Positions 41,980 through 51,774 of a stretch of DNA of 64,000 nt are shown here, one piece after another; positions within the stretch are counted from its first letter, which is position 1; the number at the start of each line of letters is the position of its first letter. Under the pieces are notes generated by a model. That model ran no database searches and was not told the origin of the DNA. It worked only from the letters and a program-made list of their open reading frames with translations. Made by a program: the position numbers and the translations under genes. This DNA is from Methanomassiliicoccales archaeon. Its GTDB lineage: Archaea > Thermoplasmatota > Thermoplasmata > Methanomassiliicoccales > UBA472. Location: assembly GCA_026394395.1 (NCBI GenBank), contig JAPKYK010000001.1, positions 349,940 through 413,939 of the forward strand, given 5' to 3'.

Positions 41980-44292
41980 ATGAAAAGGATAGTGAGCATA
42001 TCTGACCTAGGCAAGAACGACATCGACATCGCCGGAGGTAAGGGTGCCAATCTGGGAGAGCTCGTCTCCGCGGGATTCAACGTCCCACCCGGATTTGTAC
42101 TGACCACCGCCGCTTATGACTATTTTGTGGAGACCAGCAAGATCTCGGACCGGGTCAAGGATATCCTGGCCAAGGTCGATGCGGCCTCCGAGTCCTCGCT
42201 CAACGACGCTTCGGTCCGCATCCGGGAGCTCTTTGAGAAGATGGAGATACCGGACGACCTGAAGGAGCAGGTTCTGTCCTCTTACAAGACCATGTTCAAG
42301 GGGAAAAAGTCCGGCCTGGTGGCGGTGAGGTCCAGCGCCACGGCGGAGGACCTTCCCACGGCCAGCTTCGCCGGCCAGCAGGACACCTATCTCAACGTGG
42401 AAACGCCGGAGGACCTTCTGGACAAGGTCCGCAAGTGCTGGTCCTCTCTGTACACCCCCAGGGCCATCTACTACCGAGTGACCAAGGGTTTTGAGCACTC
42501 CAAGGTCAAGCTGGCGGTCGTGGTGCAGAAGATGATCAATTCCGAGATCTCCGGCATCATGTTCACCGTCGACCCCAATTCCGAGATGCCGCACATAATC
42601 ATCGAGGCGGGCTTTGGGCTGGGAGAGGCCTTGGTCGGAGGGAAGGTCACCCCCGACACTTACGTGGTCGATAAGTTCCACGACAAGATACTGAACAAGC
42701 GCATCGCCAAGCAGAGCTGGAAGCTGGTACGGGGAAAGAGCGGCGACACCGAGAAGGCCGACGTCCCCGAGGAGATGCGCGAATCCCAGAAGATGACCGA
42801 CGAACAGATACTGGCCCTCGGGGAGATTGGACGCAACATCGAGGCCCATTACGACAAGCCGATGGACATCGAATGGTGCGTGGAAGAGAAGGTCCTTTTC
42901 ATTGTGCAGGCTCGCCCGGTGACTACCCTCTCGACGAACGGGGTCAAGCCCGGCAGCAAGGCGGTCGATCATGGGTTGGCCAAGAGCGCCAAGGTGCTGG
43001 TGAAAGGAATGGGGGCCTCGCCCGGTCTGGCCGGCGGCCCCGTGCGCATAGTTTCCGATGAGATGAACCTGGAAGTGGTCAAGAAAGGAGACGTCATGGT
43101 CACAGCCATGACCTCGCCGGACATGGTCCCGGCCATGACCAGGGCGACGGCCATCGTCACCGACGAAGGTGGCATGACCTGCCACGCCGCCATAGTGGCC
43201 CGTGAACTGGGCATACCTTGCATCGTCGGCGCTTCCCACGCCACCGAGCTGCTAAAGGAGAACACCTTGATCACCGTGGACGGCAGCATGGGCGTGGTGT
43301 ACGAGGGCGTGGCCGCTCCCAAGAAGGCCGAGGAAAAAATAGCATCCGTCGCCGTGGCCCACGTGGCCCCGGTAACCGGAACCAAGGTGTTTGTGAACCT
43401 AGCCATCCCGCAGAAGGCCGAGGAGGTCTCCAAGCTCCCGGTGCAGGGCGTGGGACTGATGCGCATCGAGTTCCTTTTCACCTCCTACATCCAGGAGCAC
43501 CCCTGCGCCCTCATCGAGAAGGGCGAATCGAAGTTCCTGGTAGACAAGCTGGCGGACGGCATCTCTATGGTGGCCAAGGCCTTCTACCCCCGGCCGGTCA
43601 TCCTGCGCACCTCGGACTTCAAGACCAACGAGTACCGGGACATGGAGGGCGGGGAGAAGTTCGAACCTCACGAGGAGAACCCTATGATCGGCTGGCGCGG
43701 ATGCTCCCGCTACGTCTCCGACTCCTACCGCGAAGCTTTCAAGCTGGAGCTGAGGGCCATCAAGAAGGTGCGTGAGGAGATGGGCCTGAAGAACCTGCAT
43801 GTGATGCTACCGTTCGTCCGTACCATCGACGAGGTCAGGCAGATCACCGCCATGATGACCGATGTCGGTCTGGTTCGCAACCGCGACTTCAAGCTGTACC
43901 TGATGGCCGAGATCCCGTGCAACATCTTCATGGCCGAGGAGTTCGCAGAGTGGTGCGACGGCTTCAGCATCGGATCGAACGACCTCACGCAGCTGATCAT
44001 GGGCGCGGACCGCGACTCGGACGTGCTGGGCAAGATGGGCTACTTCGACGAGAGGAACGAGGCCATAAAGCGAGCCATCAAGATTCTGATCGAGGCCGCC
44101 CACCGCAAGGGATGCACCGTGGGAATATGCGGGCAGGCCCCGTCCGTCTACCCGGAGTTCACCGAGTTCCTAGTAAAGGCGGGGATAGACAGCATCAGCC
44201 TGAACCCGGACACGGTGATCAGCACGCAGGTCATCATTGCCTCGGCAGAACAGCGCATACTGCTGGAAGCGGCCAGAAAGACCCTTCACTAA
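41980..44292 (+). CDS. ppsA: Phosphoenolpyruvate synthase
   Basis: A protein of 770 residues converting pyruvate, ATP and water to PEP, AMP and phosphate for gluconeogenesis. Start ATG 41980 has GGTGA eight bases upstream; a TTG-led longer frame begins at 41935. The N-terminal ATP-grasp part (GGKGANLGEL at about 20; AVRSSATAEDLPTASFAGQQ at about 115) precedes the swivelling phosphohistidine domain (GGMTCHAAIVARELGIP) and the C-terminal TIM barrel (GICGQAPS near 715). It is divergent from porGDAB, forming an acetyl-CoA to PEP module. Confidence 0.95.
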   Translation: MKRIVSISDLGKNDIDIAGGKGANLGELVSAGFNVPPGFVLTTAAYDYFVETSKISDRVKDILAKVDAASESSLNDASVRIRELFEKMEIPDDLKEQVLSSYKTMFKGKKSGLVAVRSSATAEDLPTASFAGQQDTYLNVETPEDLLDKVRKCWSSLYTPRAIYYRVTKGFEHSKVKLAVVVQKMINSEISGIMFTVDPNSEMPHIIIEAGFGLGEALVGGKVTPDTYVVDKFHDKILNKRIAKQSWKLVRGKSGDTEKADVPEEMRESQKMTDEQILALGEIGRNIEAHYDKPMDIEWCVEEKVLFIVQARPVTTLSTNGVKPGSKAVDHGLAKSAKVLVKGMGASPGLAGGPVRIVSDEMNLEVVKKGDVMVTAMTSPDMVPAMTRATAIVTDEGGMTCHAAIVARELGIPCIVGASHATELLKENTLITVDGSMGVVYEGVAAPKKAEEKIASVAVAHVAPVTGTKVFVNLAIPQKAEEVSKLPVQGVGLMRIEFLFTSYIQEHPCALIEKGESKFLVDKLADGISMVAKAFYPRPVILRTSDFKTNEYRDMEGGEKFEPHEENPMIGWRGCSRYVSDSYREAFKLELRAIKKVREEMGLKNLHVMLPFVRTIDEVRQITAMMTDVGLVRNRDFKLYLMAEIPCNIFMAEEFAEWCDGFSIGSNDLTQLIMGADRDSDVLGKMGYFDERNEAIKRAIKILIEAAHRKGCTVGICGQAPSVYPEFTEFLVKAGIDSISLNPDTVISTQVIIASAEQRILLEAARKTLH

Positions 44293-44308
44293 ACCCCTTT
44301 GCTCATTT

Positions 44309-45109
44309 CTATTGCTCGCCCTTGAGCAGCCTGGTGGTGATCTCCACCAGGGGATGGTGCGAGCCCTCTATTATTTTCACGTCGTCCAGGGTATACAGTC
44401 CCTGCTCGTCCGCGCTGTGTTCCAGCCCAAGGTCGACATCCCGGCTGGGCTCCAGGACGAACGCGGAGAACTGCCGCACGCCCATCTGCTTGGAGGCCAG
44501 GGCGCGGTGATGTCCGTCCACGAGAATGAAATGGTCGTTCTTCTGGATGACGATGATCGGTTCGACCAGTCCGCGCTTGATCTCCTCCTTGCGGCCCATA
44601 AGCTCGTCGGCGTAGACCTCGCGCTGGGTGGGGCGCAGCAGCTCCACGGGGACGATGCGGCGCCGGACCATGATGGAGACGCCGTGCTTCGCCTCCAGGA
44701 AGTTCTTGATCATGGCCACCTTGTTCGGGGTGGCCCGCTCGATATGCGAACGCACGATGTCCAGGTTGGAGATGATGCCCAGCAGGATGCCGTCGTCGTC
44801 GATCACCGGCACATTCCTCAGACCGTAACGGAAGAGGATGCGGGCGGCGTCGTCCAGGTCCATCTTGGGATTGACGGTGACGGTTCCCTTGCGAATGATA
44901 TCTTTTATCGGCTGTTCGGGTGTGTGATAGAAGCGGAGCAGCTCTTTGGCGGTAATGAACCCCATGAGGTGCCCGTCCTCGGTCACTGGCATGCCGTGAA
45001 ACTCGGTGGATATGAGCAGGTCTACCGTCTGTTTCACCGTATAGTTGAGGGGCACGTGGACCACTTCCCTGATCATGTAGTCCTCCACCTTGAGCTTCCG
45101 TTCGGCCAT
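44309..45109 (-). CDS. CBS-pair protein with ParB/sulfiredoxin-fold domain
   Basis: A protein of 266 residues. Two CBS motifs (about 8-60 and 65-120) form a nucleotide-sensing module. They are followed by a ParB-like domain (about 145-225) with VEPIIVIQKNDHFILVDGHHRALASKQMG, including the DGHHR phosphate-binding signature. No DNA-binding HTH is present, so chromosome partitioning is unlikely. Stand-alone ParB-fold proteins with this signature include the ADP-dependent serine kinase SerK of Thermococcus. A serine or small-molecule kinase controlled by adenylates through CBS is therefore my inference. Confidence 0.8.
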   Translation of the reverse strand: MAERKLKVEDYMIREVVHVPLNYTVKQTVDLLISTEFHGMPVTEDGHLMGFITAKELLRFYHTPEQPIKDIIRKGTVTVNPKMDLDDAARILFRYGLRNVPVIDDDGILLGIISNLDIVRSHIERATPNKVAMIKNFLEAKHGVSIMVRRRIVPVELLRPTQREVYADELMGRKEEIKRGLVEPIIVIQKNDHFILVDGHHRALASKQMGVRQFSAFVLEPSRDVDLGLEHSADEQGLYTLDDVKIIEGSHHPLVEITTRLLKGEQ

Positions 45110-45171
45110 GTGATCCGCCGAACTAACCGCAGTCGGTGATTAATACTTTCCCTGATGGCCTATCAATCAGC

Positions 45172-46284
45172 TCAATATCTCCCCCGGCCGTTTTCCTTCG
45201 GCGGCTTAGGCGCGTCAAACGCCTGCCATATCTGCAATGCCAGGTAAGGCGCGGACATCAGGAGGGCGGTGAACACCCTGACCCCGAGGGAATATTCCGT
45301 CAGATCGAGGGCGACTATCCAGAACATCAGCGAAAAGAAGGCCAGAAACCCCCCGACGATCAGGAGGGTCACCCCTTTGGCCTTTTTCCCCATATAGATG
45401 TGCCCGACACCCATAAAGCCCATGAATCCCAGCCCCAATCCGAGAAAGAAAGCCTTCCGCCGGTCCTTGCCACCAGGATAGTTCAACGGCGCGTTAACGG
45501 GCAGAGGTGCTTGGTATGTCTCAGACGGCGCACGCTGATAGGGATTGTACGACGGGGTCGACGGAGCCGTCCATTGTCCGCCCTGAGGTTCAGATGGTGC
45601 AGACTTGAGTTCGAAGTTGGCGCCGCAGAAAGGGCAGAAGTTGAACCCCTGATCGTTTCCCTTGCCACATTGGGGGCAATAGATGGTATGGACGTTCACC
45701 TTGTGCGCCACATGCGCGGCCGTCTGCGGGGGCGAGGGAGAGTACGAGTTTTTCCTTTCCACCTTAAGCCCCCAGTTCCTCTCGATCCACTCGATGGCCG
45801 ATTCGACCTCGACCCGGTTCCTGGTTCCAGTATTGTTGATCCTGCCGGACTTGGTCTCGAAATAGATGGTTAGCAGGTCTCTCATCTCATCGGCCCTCGG
45901 TCCTTCCGAGAAGCTGGAGACAGAAATGGAAGCTACATCCTCCCGTCTGATGAAATCAGGCCGCCTAAGAACCCGGTTGAACAGAAAGGAATGGAACTCG
46001 AACCCGTTCGAATACAGGGTGACCGGATACGCGCCTTTCATCAGGACGGACTTCAGGAGGAGGTGCTGGGTGATGGTGGCCGCAGATATTATCGGCATCA
46101 TGGCCATAAATATCCATAGCATCGAAGGAACCAAGAACAGGCCGACGGATAGGAGCACGCCATTCAGAAAGAAAAGGTCCAGCAGTGCCAAATTGACTAT
46201 CAGTCTCTTCCTCTTGATTGAAGGGTCGCAGACCGAAAACGTCCTCACCAGCCCGCCCTTGTTGATAAAAGTCTCGTTCTTCAA
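45172..46284 (-). CDS. Membrane protein with PH-like, zinc-ribbon and TM2 domains
   Basis: A protein of 370 residues. Two helices (about 28-50, 53-75) and a PH-like beta domain (about 80-160) come first. A zinc ribbon follows (CPQCGKGNDQGFNFCPFCG, about 203-221). A Pro/Ser/Tyr/Gln-rich linker (about 230-270) leads to a TM2-type pair of helices with GFMGVGHIYMGKKAKG (about 286-301), and a last helix. It is probably a modular envelope-associated protein of unknown function, relative in style to the PH proteins at 5653 and 8030. Confidence 0.7.
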   Translation of the reverse strand: MKNETFINKGGLVRTFSVCDPSIKRKRLIVNLALLDLFFLNGVLLSVGLFLVPSMLWIFMAMMPIISAATITQHLLLKSVLMKGAYPVTLYSNGFEFHSFLFNRVLRRPDFIRREDVASISVSSFSEGPRADEMRDLLTIYFETKSGRINNTGTRNRVEVESAIEWIERNWGLKVERKNSYSPSPPQTAAHVAHKVNVHTIYCPQCGKGNDQGFNFCPFCGANFELKSAPSEPQGGQWTAPSTPSYNPYQRAPSETYQAPLPVNAPLNYPGGKDRRKAFFLGLGLGFMGFMGVGHIYMGKKAKGVTLLIVGGFLAFFSLMFWIVALDLTEYSLGVRVFTALLMSAPYLALQIWQAFDAPKPPKENGRGRY

Positions 46285-46422
46285 ATCCCCACCGCCAGGC
46301 CTATCTGCATCATCATTTATATGTATTTCTAACGATTTATAAAAAAAGGAAGTCCCGACCTATCCGTCGCCCGTCTGGATGACGTGAATGCAATGGTGCC
46401 AGCAATCCTACGGCACCTAAGG

Positions 46423-46432
46423 GTTAAATATT
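46423..46432 (+). promoter_or_regulatory. TATA box for tRNA-Asp
   Basis: GTTAAATATT, 28-37 bases upstream of the tRNA 5' end. Confidence 0.65.
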
Positions 46433-46459
46433 ACAATTCGATAAGGGGAAAGGCCGTAA

Positions 46460-46532
46460 GTCCCGGTAGTGTAGCGGCCTATCATGAAGCCCTGTCGAGG
46501 CTTCGACTCGGGTTCAAATCCCGACCGGGACG
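46460..46532 (+). tRNA. tRNA-Asp(GTC)
   Basis: Acceptor GTCCCGG/CCGGGAC with discriminator G. The anticodon stem AAGCC/GGCTT has loop CTGTCGA, anticodon GTC. The T loop is TTCAAAT and CCA is not encoded. Its D-arm to T-arm section is nearly identical to tRNA-Glu at 6226. The stop of the large surface protein on the other strand lies 5 bases downstream. Confidence 0.95.
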
Positions 46533-46536
46533 CTTT

Positions 46537-49500
46537 TCATCTCCTTCTCACCTGTACGATGACGACCGCAGCGATGGCTATTGTCGCGATGGTCAACGCT
46601 CCGACCAACAGCCACGGGAACTCGTCCGCTGAGGCGACCGGCGTTCCGGTCCACTGATTGTCGTCCAGGTCCGAATCCCAGCCTTCTTCCGTGATCACCG
46701 AGACCGTGAGGTCCCCTTCTGCGAAGTCCGTCAAAGGTATCTGGCAGGCGACTGATCCGCCTGCCAGGACCGTCACGTTCTTGCGGTACACTACGCCCCC
46801 GGCCTCTACCTCCACCACCACGTCCGCGTCCAGCGGGCCGTCGTTGGTCAGTACCGCACTGAGCGTCCATCCGTCATCCCCTTCGGTGCAGGTGGCGTTG
46901 TTCATCGCGATGTCCCCGGTCCTTACGCTCACCAGGGCGAAGGTGACGTTCCGCCCTCCGTGGTCGTCCGTGACCGTCAGGCTCACCCAGAAATCGCCAT
47001 CCAGCTCGTACCGGTGAACGATGCTCGGTCCTTCTCCCGATCCACCGTCGCCAAAGGCCCAGGTGTAGTTGGTCACGCTCCCATCCAGGTCCTCGGCGTC
47101 CGCGGTCAGGACCATATCTCGCGGATGGCCGGTTCCCTGTTCAGCAATTATTCGCGCCTCTGGTAGCAAGTTGAGCACGACCACCGTCGCCTCTGCCGTC
47201 GCTGACCCTCCAACGTCATCGACGCAGGTGAGGGCGACGGTATAGTTGCCCGGGGACGAATAAGCGTGTTCGACGGTCTCTCCTTCCCCGGTGCTACCGT
47301 CGCCGAAGTCCCAGTTGTACGACGCGATCGTTCCGTCCACGTCGCTCCCGGTCGCCTGGAGCTCTATCAGGTCCAGGGACCAGTGCTCCCCTTCCGGAGA
47401 GATGATGGAAGCCTCTGGCGGACGGTTGAGCACCACCACCGTCCTGGAGGCCGATCGGCTCGCGCCGTTCTGGTCGGTGACGGTTAGGACCACCAGGTAT
47501 TCGCCCGGAAGGGCGTAGGCATGGACGGGAGATGACGCGGTGGAACCGTTCCCGTCCCCGAAGTCCCAGCTCCAGTGGTCCAACGTACCTTCGCGGTCAG
47601 AGGAGGTGTCATTGAAGTGAACCTCTATCAAGCTCAGGACTGTTCCCGTGCATACGAAAGAGGCGGTGGGAGGGGAGTTGAGCACCGTCAGGCTCTTGGA
47701 GGTGGTGCTCGAAGCGCCATTATCATCCACAACCGTCAGGGTTACCTGGTAAGTTCCCAGCCTGGCATAGCGATGAACGACACTGCTTCCCGTCCCGCTC
47801 TGTCCGTCCCCGAAGCTCCAGGTCCTGGAAGCGATCGAACCGTCGCTGTCCGTGCTGCCGTCCGTGAAGGTCACCTGGTCCAGGCTGTAGATGGATGAAG
47901 GGGACCAGGAGAAGGCGGCCGTTGGCGCCATGTTCCCCACCGGAACGTTCCTGCTCCTCGTGGAGGTCCCACCATCCGCATCCAACACGGTTAAGGTGAC
48001 GGTGTAATCCCCGTTCAGCCTGAAGGCGTGGTTCGGCGAGGCCACATCGGAGGTGGTGCCATCGCCGAAGCTCCAGCTCCAGGTCACGACGCCTCCGTCA
48101 GCGTCCGATGAGTGGTCCGTGAAATGCACCAGGTCACCAGAACAAGGTTGCGTTGGGGAGTACGAGAAATCGCTGGTCGGGGCGTAGTTCACGATGTTCA
48201 GGTCCCGGTCACAGGTGCTGTTGAGCCCCTTGTGGTCGGTCACGATCAGCTCTACGATTATTGGGCCTTTCACGCTGTACCGGTGACTCACCTGGCTGCC
48301 GTAAGCCAGAGTTCCGTCCCCCAGGTCCCAGGTCCAGTTGGCGATGCCCGAGCCGCTGTCGCTATAGTCGGTGAATATCACGCTGACCAGGACGTCCGGG
48401 ACGGCGGGACTGACCGAGAAGTCGGCCTCCGGTTTATCATGAAATATGCTGCACAACGAGACCTTGGGATAATGGTCGTAGACGTCATCGGTGTCATAGG
48501 CCACGTCCACGATGCCGTCCGCACCGTAAATGCTCTGGGACACGCCGTTCCTGTGGTCAATAGTCAGGTGATCGGACCAGTGGTTCCCCCCGGCAGGATA
48601 GTCCTTGCCGAAGGTCAATGTTGACGACGTCCCGCAGACCTGCCGCTCGTTGTTCAACAGGTCGTTGCTCCAGATCAAGGCGTCCGAGCCCATCGCCCAT
48701 ATGCCGACCGAACAGTTCTCCACGGCGTTCCCGATCACCTCTATGCCAGTGCAGTCGACCAAGGTCAATCCCTGACCGCTGCCGCCCAGGCGCAGTCCGC
48801 GCACCACAGTATCGTGGCAGTCCACCAGGTACAACGCACCGATGTCACCCTCCACGGTGACGCCGTCCTCCTGATGCAGTATCACCACCGGGCCGAAGGT
48901 GACGTTCACCCTCTCCAGGTCCGGCAGGAAATGCGCCTCCAGCGTTCCCGAGATACTGAGGTCCGCCTCATTGTTCAGCAGTTCGATGTTCCGCAGCACC
49001 AGCCCGCTAGATGTATCGATGGTCAAGCCCACGGACCCTTCGGTCCAGGTCACATTGGACAGCTGGCCAGAGGAGCTCAGGAGGTAAAGCCCTCCTCCAT
49101 GTCCTGTGACGCCCTCAGCGACCAATGATGAGCCGTTGAACAGACATTCCGAGCTCTGGTCCAGCAACTGTGTTCCGGACAAGGTCACCGACGCGCCTTC
49201 CAGCGACCACCCCATCCCCCCATGGACGATGGTGTCCCGAAGCTCCAGCGACCCACCGTCCATCGTGCTCGGGGATGTCGTGGAGAGTCCTGAGAGGTCA
49301 CTGCCGCTGAACCTCACCACACCTCCGTTGGACATGAATACATAACTGGAACCGCTAAAGGAGGAACCGTTCACCAGCAACGTGCCGTTGACCTGGACCT
49401 GGTGGTCGCTCCCGGCCGAAAGGAACTCGATGGTGCAGTTGCGTATGTCCAGGGTCGCTCCATCGTCGATGATCAGGCTGCCAGCCAGTTCCTTATGCAG

Positions 49501-51627
49501 GTTCTCCCAGAGGGTGTAATTGGATATCCTCTGGTAGACCCGGACCTCCACACTAAGCTGGTCGTTCTCCGAGGTACCGTCAGTAGCGCATTCCACGACC
49601 GCGGTGAGGACGTATGGGCGCGCCTCCGTGGGGGTCCATGAGAGGGTCACCCAGGTGCTCTGCCCAGAGGTGATGGAGATCTTAGTCTGGTCCACCAGGA
49701 CGTCATCCGCCATCAGGCTGACGTTGCCTTCCTCCGGGAAATCGCCATTGTTGCTCACCAGCACGTTCACTTCCGTTTCCTCTCCCAGCACGTAGGCGTC
49801 CGCGGATATCTCCTGCACCGCCAGGTCGTGCGTCCCCTGCCCGGCCTTCTTCACGCTGGTCTCCGGATCCCCCAGAAGGTTTTGTTCCATGTACACCCAA
49901 CGGATGGTGTTCGCGGAGGATGCCGACCCCACCAATTCCTGTTTAGACTGGGACATAGCCTTGCCCAATTGCGTCACATCATCGTCGAACACCTGGCTGA
50001 AGAAGGACAGATCGAACTTCTGCGAAGACCCGGAGGTGCTGCCCTGGGAGTACCAGCCGTAGCGCGAGTTGCCGATGAAGGCCGCCGCGCCGTTCTCCCC
50101 GATGACGAACTCCTCAGCTATGCTGTCGTACGGGTAATCGGTCCCCTGGTCGAAGCCAGCTACCATGCAGGCCTGGGTGTAGACGATGAACGGATGCTCG
50201 TTGTTCAGGTTCGCGGCGTTCAAAACGCTGAGGCCGGCGAACGTCCCGTAGTTGCCATGGCCCATGTGGTTTATGATGTGCGGGCTGGTGTTCATCGCTG
50301 ATATGAAAGCGGAGGCGGAGAAGGTGTCATCCTTCGCGTACAGGGTGGTTAGGCTCAATCCTTTGTCGGCCAGAATATTGTCGTACACCTCGTCCTTGTA
50401 ATCATCGCCATAAGTTGGATAATCATCCAGATACTCGCCGACGAACAGCAGATCGACGCTGTATTGGCTAACGTATCCTTTCTCGTACTCAATGGTATTG
50501 TTGACGAAGTTCCAGGCCTCCTGGACGTTGGAAACCGGAGCGCGGCCGACGTAGACCTCGGCCAGCATATCGGTCCCATCCACATACGATTCCCCGTATA
50601 CGCCATCAAGGTCACTGTCCCAATCTCCGTCCAGACATGTGAAATAGATGTCAGCTGGCAGCTCATCGGAGTAAGTGCTATATGACACCCATACCTTCCG
50701 GGAAGGAATGACCTCCTCGTCCCCGCCTATGAGCACGTAGCTGACGCCCCATTCCTGATGGGCGGCGATGATGAAATTGCGGACGATGGTCTGGGTATCG
50801 TTGCCCGTGCCGTCATGCGAGGACGGCGTCCCCCAGAAAGCGCTCTGGGCCAGGATGAACTGCAATGTCACCACCACGCTGGTGATGTCCTGGGAGCTCG
50901 ACCCCCGCTCGTTCCTTTCCCCCTTCCACTCCGCCAGGGATAGGAACGGTGCCGTCAGGGCCTCATCGGTTATGATGAGGTGTTCGTAGCTTCCCGTAGG
51001 CAGAACGCCCTCCGGCACCAGGCGGTCCAAGTAGGGTACCTCGTCAGGGTTATCGACCATCTCCCGAACCATATCCAGGTCGCCCAGCCAATCGATGCCG
51101 GTCTCCTCGCTCACGATGGTGACGGTGAAATCGGATATGAAGGTCAGCTGTCCGGAGCGGCTGTCCCAGACCAAAGGACGCAGGTTCAGGCAAACGATCT
51201 CCACTCCTTCCAGCACATAGGTGCCGGCCAGGTCCCAGGACCCTCGATCGACGATCTCCTCGACCACAGTGCCGTTGCCCGCCGGGGACTCGAAGGGATT
51301 CCGAGGATAGTCGGAAATTATCTCCACCTTAGAAGGCGAGGACGAGCCCACCTCCAAATTCTTCAAGGTGTAGCCAGGCTGTAGAGCCAAAAGCAAGTTC
51401 TCCACCGGCAGTGAGGGGGCTCCGGCGACGGCGTCCTGCGACAGCCCCTGCAAGGTGAATGTCCGCTCGTCGCTCTCCAGGTCAACGGTGGGCGCAGAGA
51501 AATGATACTCATAGGACGTGGTCAGGTCCCCGTCCTCCGCGGACAGGCTGGCCGATGGAAGGGGGAGCACCATCAGGACCGCCAATATCACTATTGCCGC
51601 CCTGTGCAAGCTGGTCGACGCGTCCAT
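46537..51627 (-). CDS. Giant surface protein: C25-type protease, beta-helix, six PKD domains
   Basis: A protein of 1,696 residues from ATG 51627 (signal peptide, about 1-30, AAIVILAVLMVLPLPSASLS). A gingipain-like C25 peptidase occupies about 200-590, with catalytic His in NHMGHG (about 455) and Cys in TQACMVAG (about 487). A CARDB-like domain (about 625-730) is next, then a right-handed beta-helix (about 730-1060). Six PKD repeats follow (about 1066-1580, each with WxFGDG or a close variant). A beta domain and a C-terminal helix with RRR complete it (about 1670-1696). It should be anchored outside with protease outward. A role in protein degradation or adhesion is inferred. Confidence 0.88.
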   Translation of the reverse strand: MDASTSLHRAAIVILAVLMVLPLPSASLSAEDGDLTTSYEYHFSAPTVDLESDERTFTLQGLSQDAVAGAPSLPVENLLLALQPGYTLKNLEVGSSSPSKVEIISDYPRNPFESPAGNGTVVEEIVDRGSWDLAGTYVLEGVEIVCLNLRPLVWDSRSGQLTFISDFTVTIVSEETGIDWLGDLDMVREMVDNPDEVPYLDRLVPEGVLPTGSYEHLIITDEALTAPFLSLAEWKGERNERGSSSQDITSVVVTLQFILAQSAFWGTPSSHDGTGNDTQTIVRNFIIAAHQEWGVSYVLIGGDEEVIPSRKVWVSYSTYSDELPADIYFTCLDGDWDSDLDGVYGESYVDGTDMLAEVYVGRAPVSNVQEAWNFVNNTIEYEKGYVSQYSVDLLFVGEYLDDYPTYGDDYKDEVYDNILADKGLSLTTLYAKDDTFSASAFISAMNTSPHIINHMGHGNYGTFAGLSVLNAANLNNEHPFIVYTQACMVAGFDQGTDYPYDSIAEEFVIGENGAAAFIGNSRYGWYSQGSTSGSSQKFDLSFFSQVFDDDVTQLGKAMSQSKQELVGSASSANTIRWVYMEQNLLGDPETSVKKAGQGTHDLAVQEISADAYVLGEETEVNVLVSNNGDFPEEGNVSLMADDVLVDQTKISITSGQSTWVTLSWTPTEARPYVLTAVVECATDGTSENDQLSVEVRVYQRISNYTLWENLHKELAGSLIIDDGATLDIRNCTIEFLSAGSDHQVQVNGTLLVNGSSFSGSSYVFMSNGGVVRFSGSDLSGLSTTSPSTMDGGSLELRDTIVHGGMGWSLEGASVTLSGTQLLDQSSECLFNGSSLVAEGVTGHGGGLYLLSSSGQLSNVTWTEGSVGLTIDTSSGLVLRNIELLNNEADLSISGTLEAHFLPDLERVNVTFGPVVILHQEDGVTVEGDIGALYLVDCHDTVVRGLRLGGSGQGLTLVDCTGIEVIGNAVENCSVGIWAMGSDALIWSNDLLNNERQVCGTSSTLTFGKDYPAGGNHWSDHLTIDHRNGVSQSIYGADGIVDVAYDTDDVYDHYPKVSLCSIFHDKPEADFSVSPAVPDVLVSVIFTDYSDSGSGIANWTWDLGDGTLAYGSQVSHRYSVKGPIIVELIVTDHKGLNSTCDRDLNIVNYAPTSDFSYSPTQPCSGDLVHFTDHSSDADGGVVTWSWSFGDGTTSDVASPNHAFRLNGDYTVTLTVLDADGGTSTRSRNVPVGNMAPTAAFSWSPSSIYSLDQVTFTDGSTDSDGSIASRTWSFGDGQSGTGSSVVHRYARLGTYQVTLTVVDDNGASSTTSKSLTVLNSPPTASFVCTGTVLSLIEVHFNDTSSDREGTLDHWSWDFGDGNGSTASSPVHAYALPGEYLVVLTVTDQNGASRSASRTVVVLNRPPEASIISPEGEHWSLDLIELQATGSDVDGTIASYNWDFGDGSTGEGETVEHAYSSPGNYTVALTCVDDVGGSATAEATVVVLNLLPEARIIAEQGTGHPRDMVLTADAEDLDGSVTNYTWAFGDGGSGEGPSIVHRYELDGDFWVSLTVTDDHGGRNVTFALVSVRTGDIAMNNATCTEGDDGWTLSAVLTNDGPLDADVVVEVEAGGVVYRKNVTVLAGGSVACQIPLTDFAEGDLTVSVITEEGWDSDLDDNQWTGTPVASADEFPWLLVGALTIATIAIAAVVIVQVRRR

Positions 51628-51659
51628 ATGCAACCCCAGTCATATTCAGAAGGTACCCT

Positions 51660-51670
51660 TTGATATATAA
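51660..51670 (-). promoter_or_regulatory. TATA box for the surface protein
   Basis: ATTATATATC on the minus strand, 33-43 bases before ATG 51627, with GGGGTT between them. Confidence 0.6.
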
Positions 51671-51774
51671 TTCGATTCACATCGCTGTCAAGAAAATCGC
51701 ATCTTGGAAAATATTAGAATGACAAATCGTAATCGTTCGATTCTTGATCGGTTTAAGCATATTAGCAATTCAGC

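Noticed and set aside
42007-43239. 410-codon frame opposite ppsA
   Set aside because: Shadow; ppsA is conserved along its full length.
46400-46600. Integrated element at tRNA-Asp
   Set aside because: No integrase, no direct repeat of the tRNA 3' end and no change in gene style beyond the one large surface protein.
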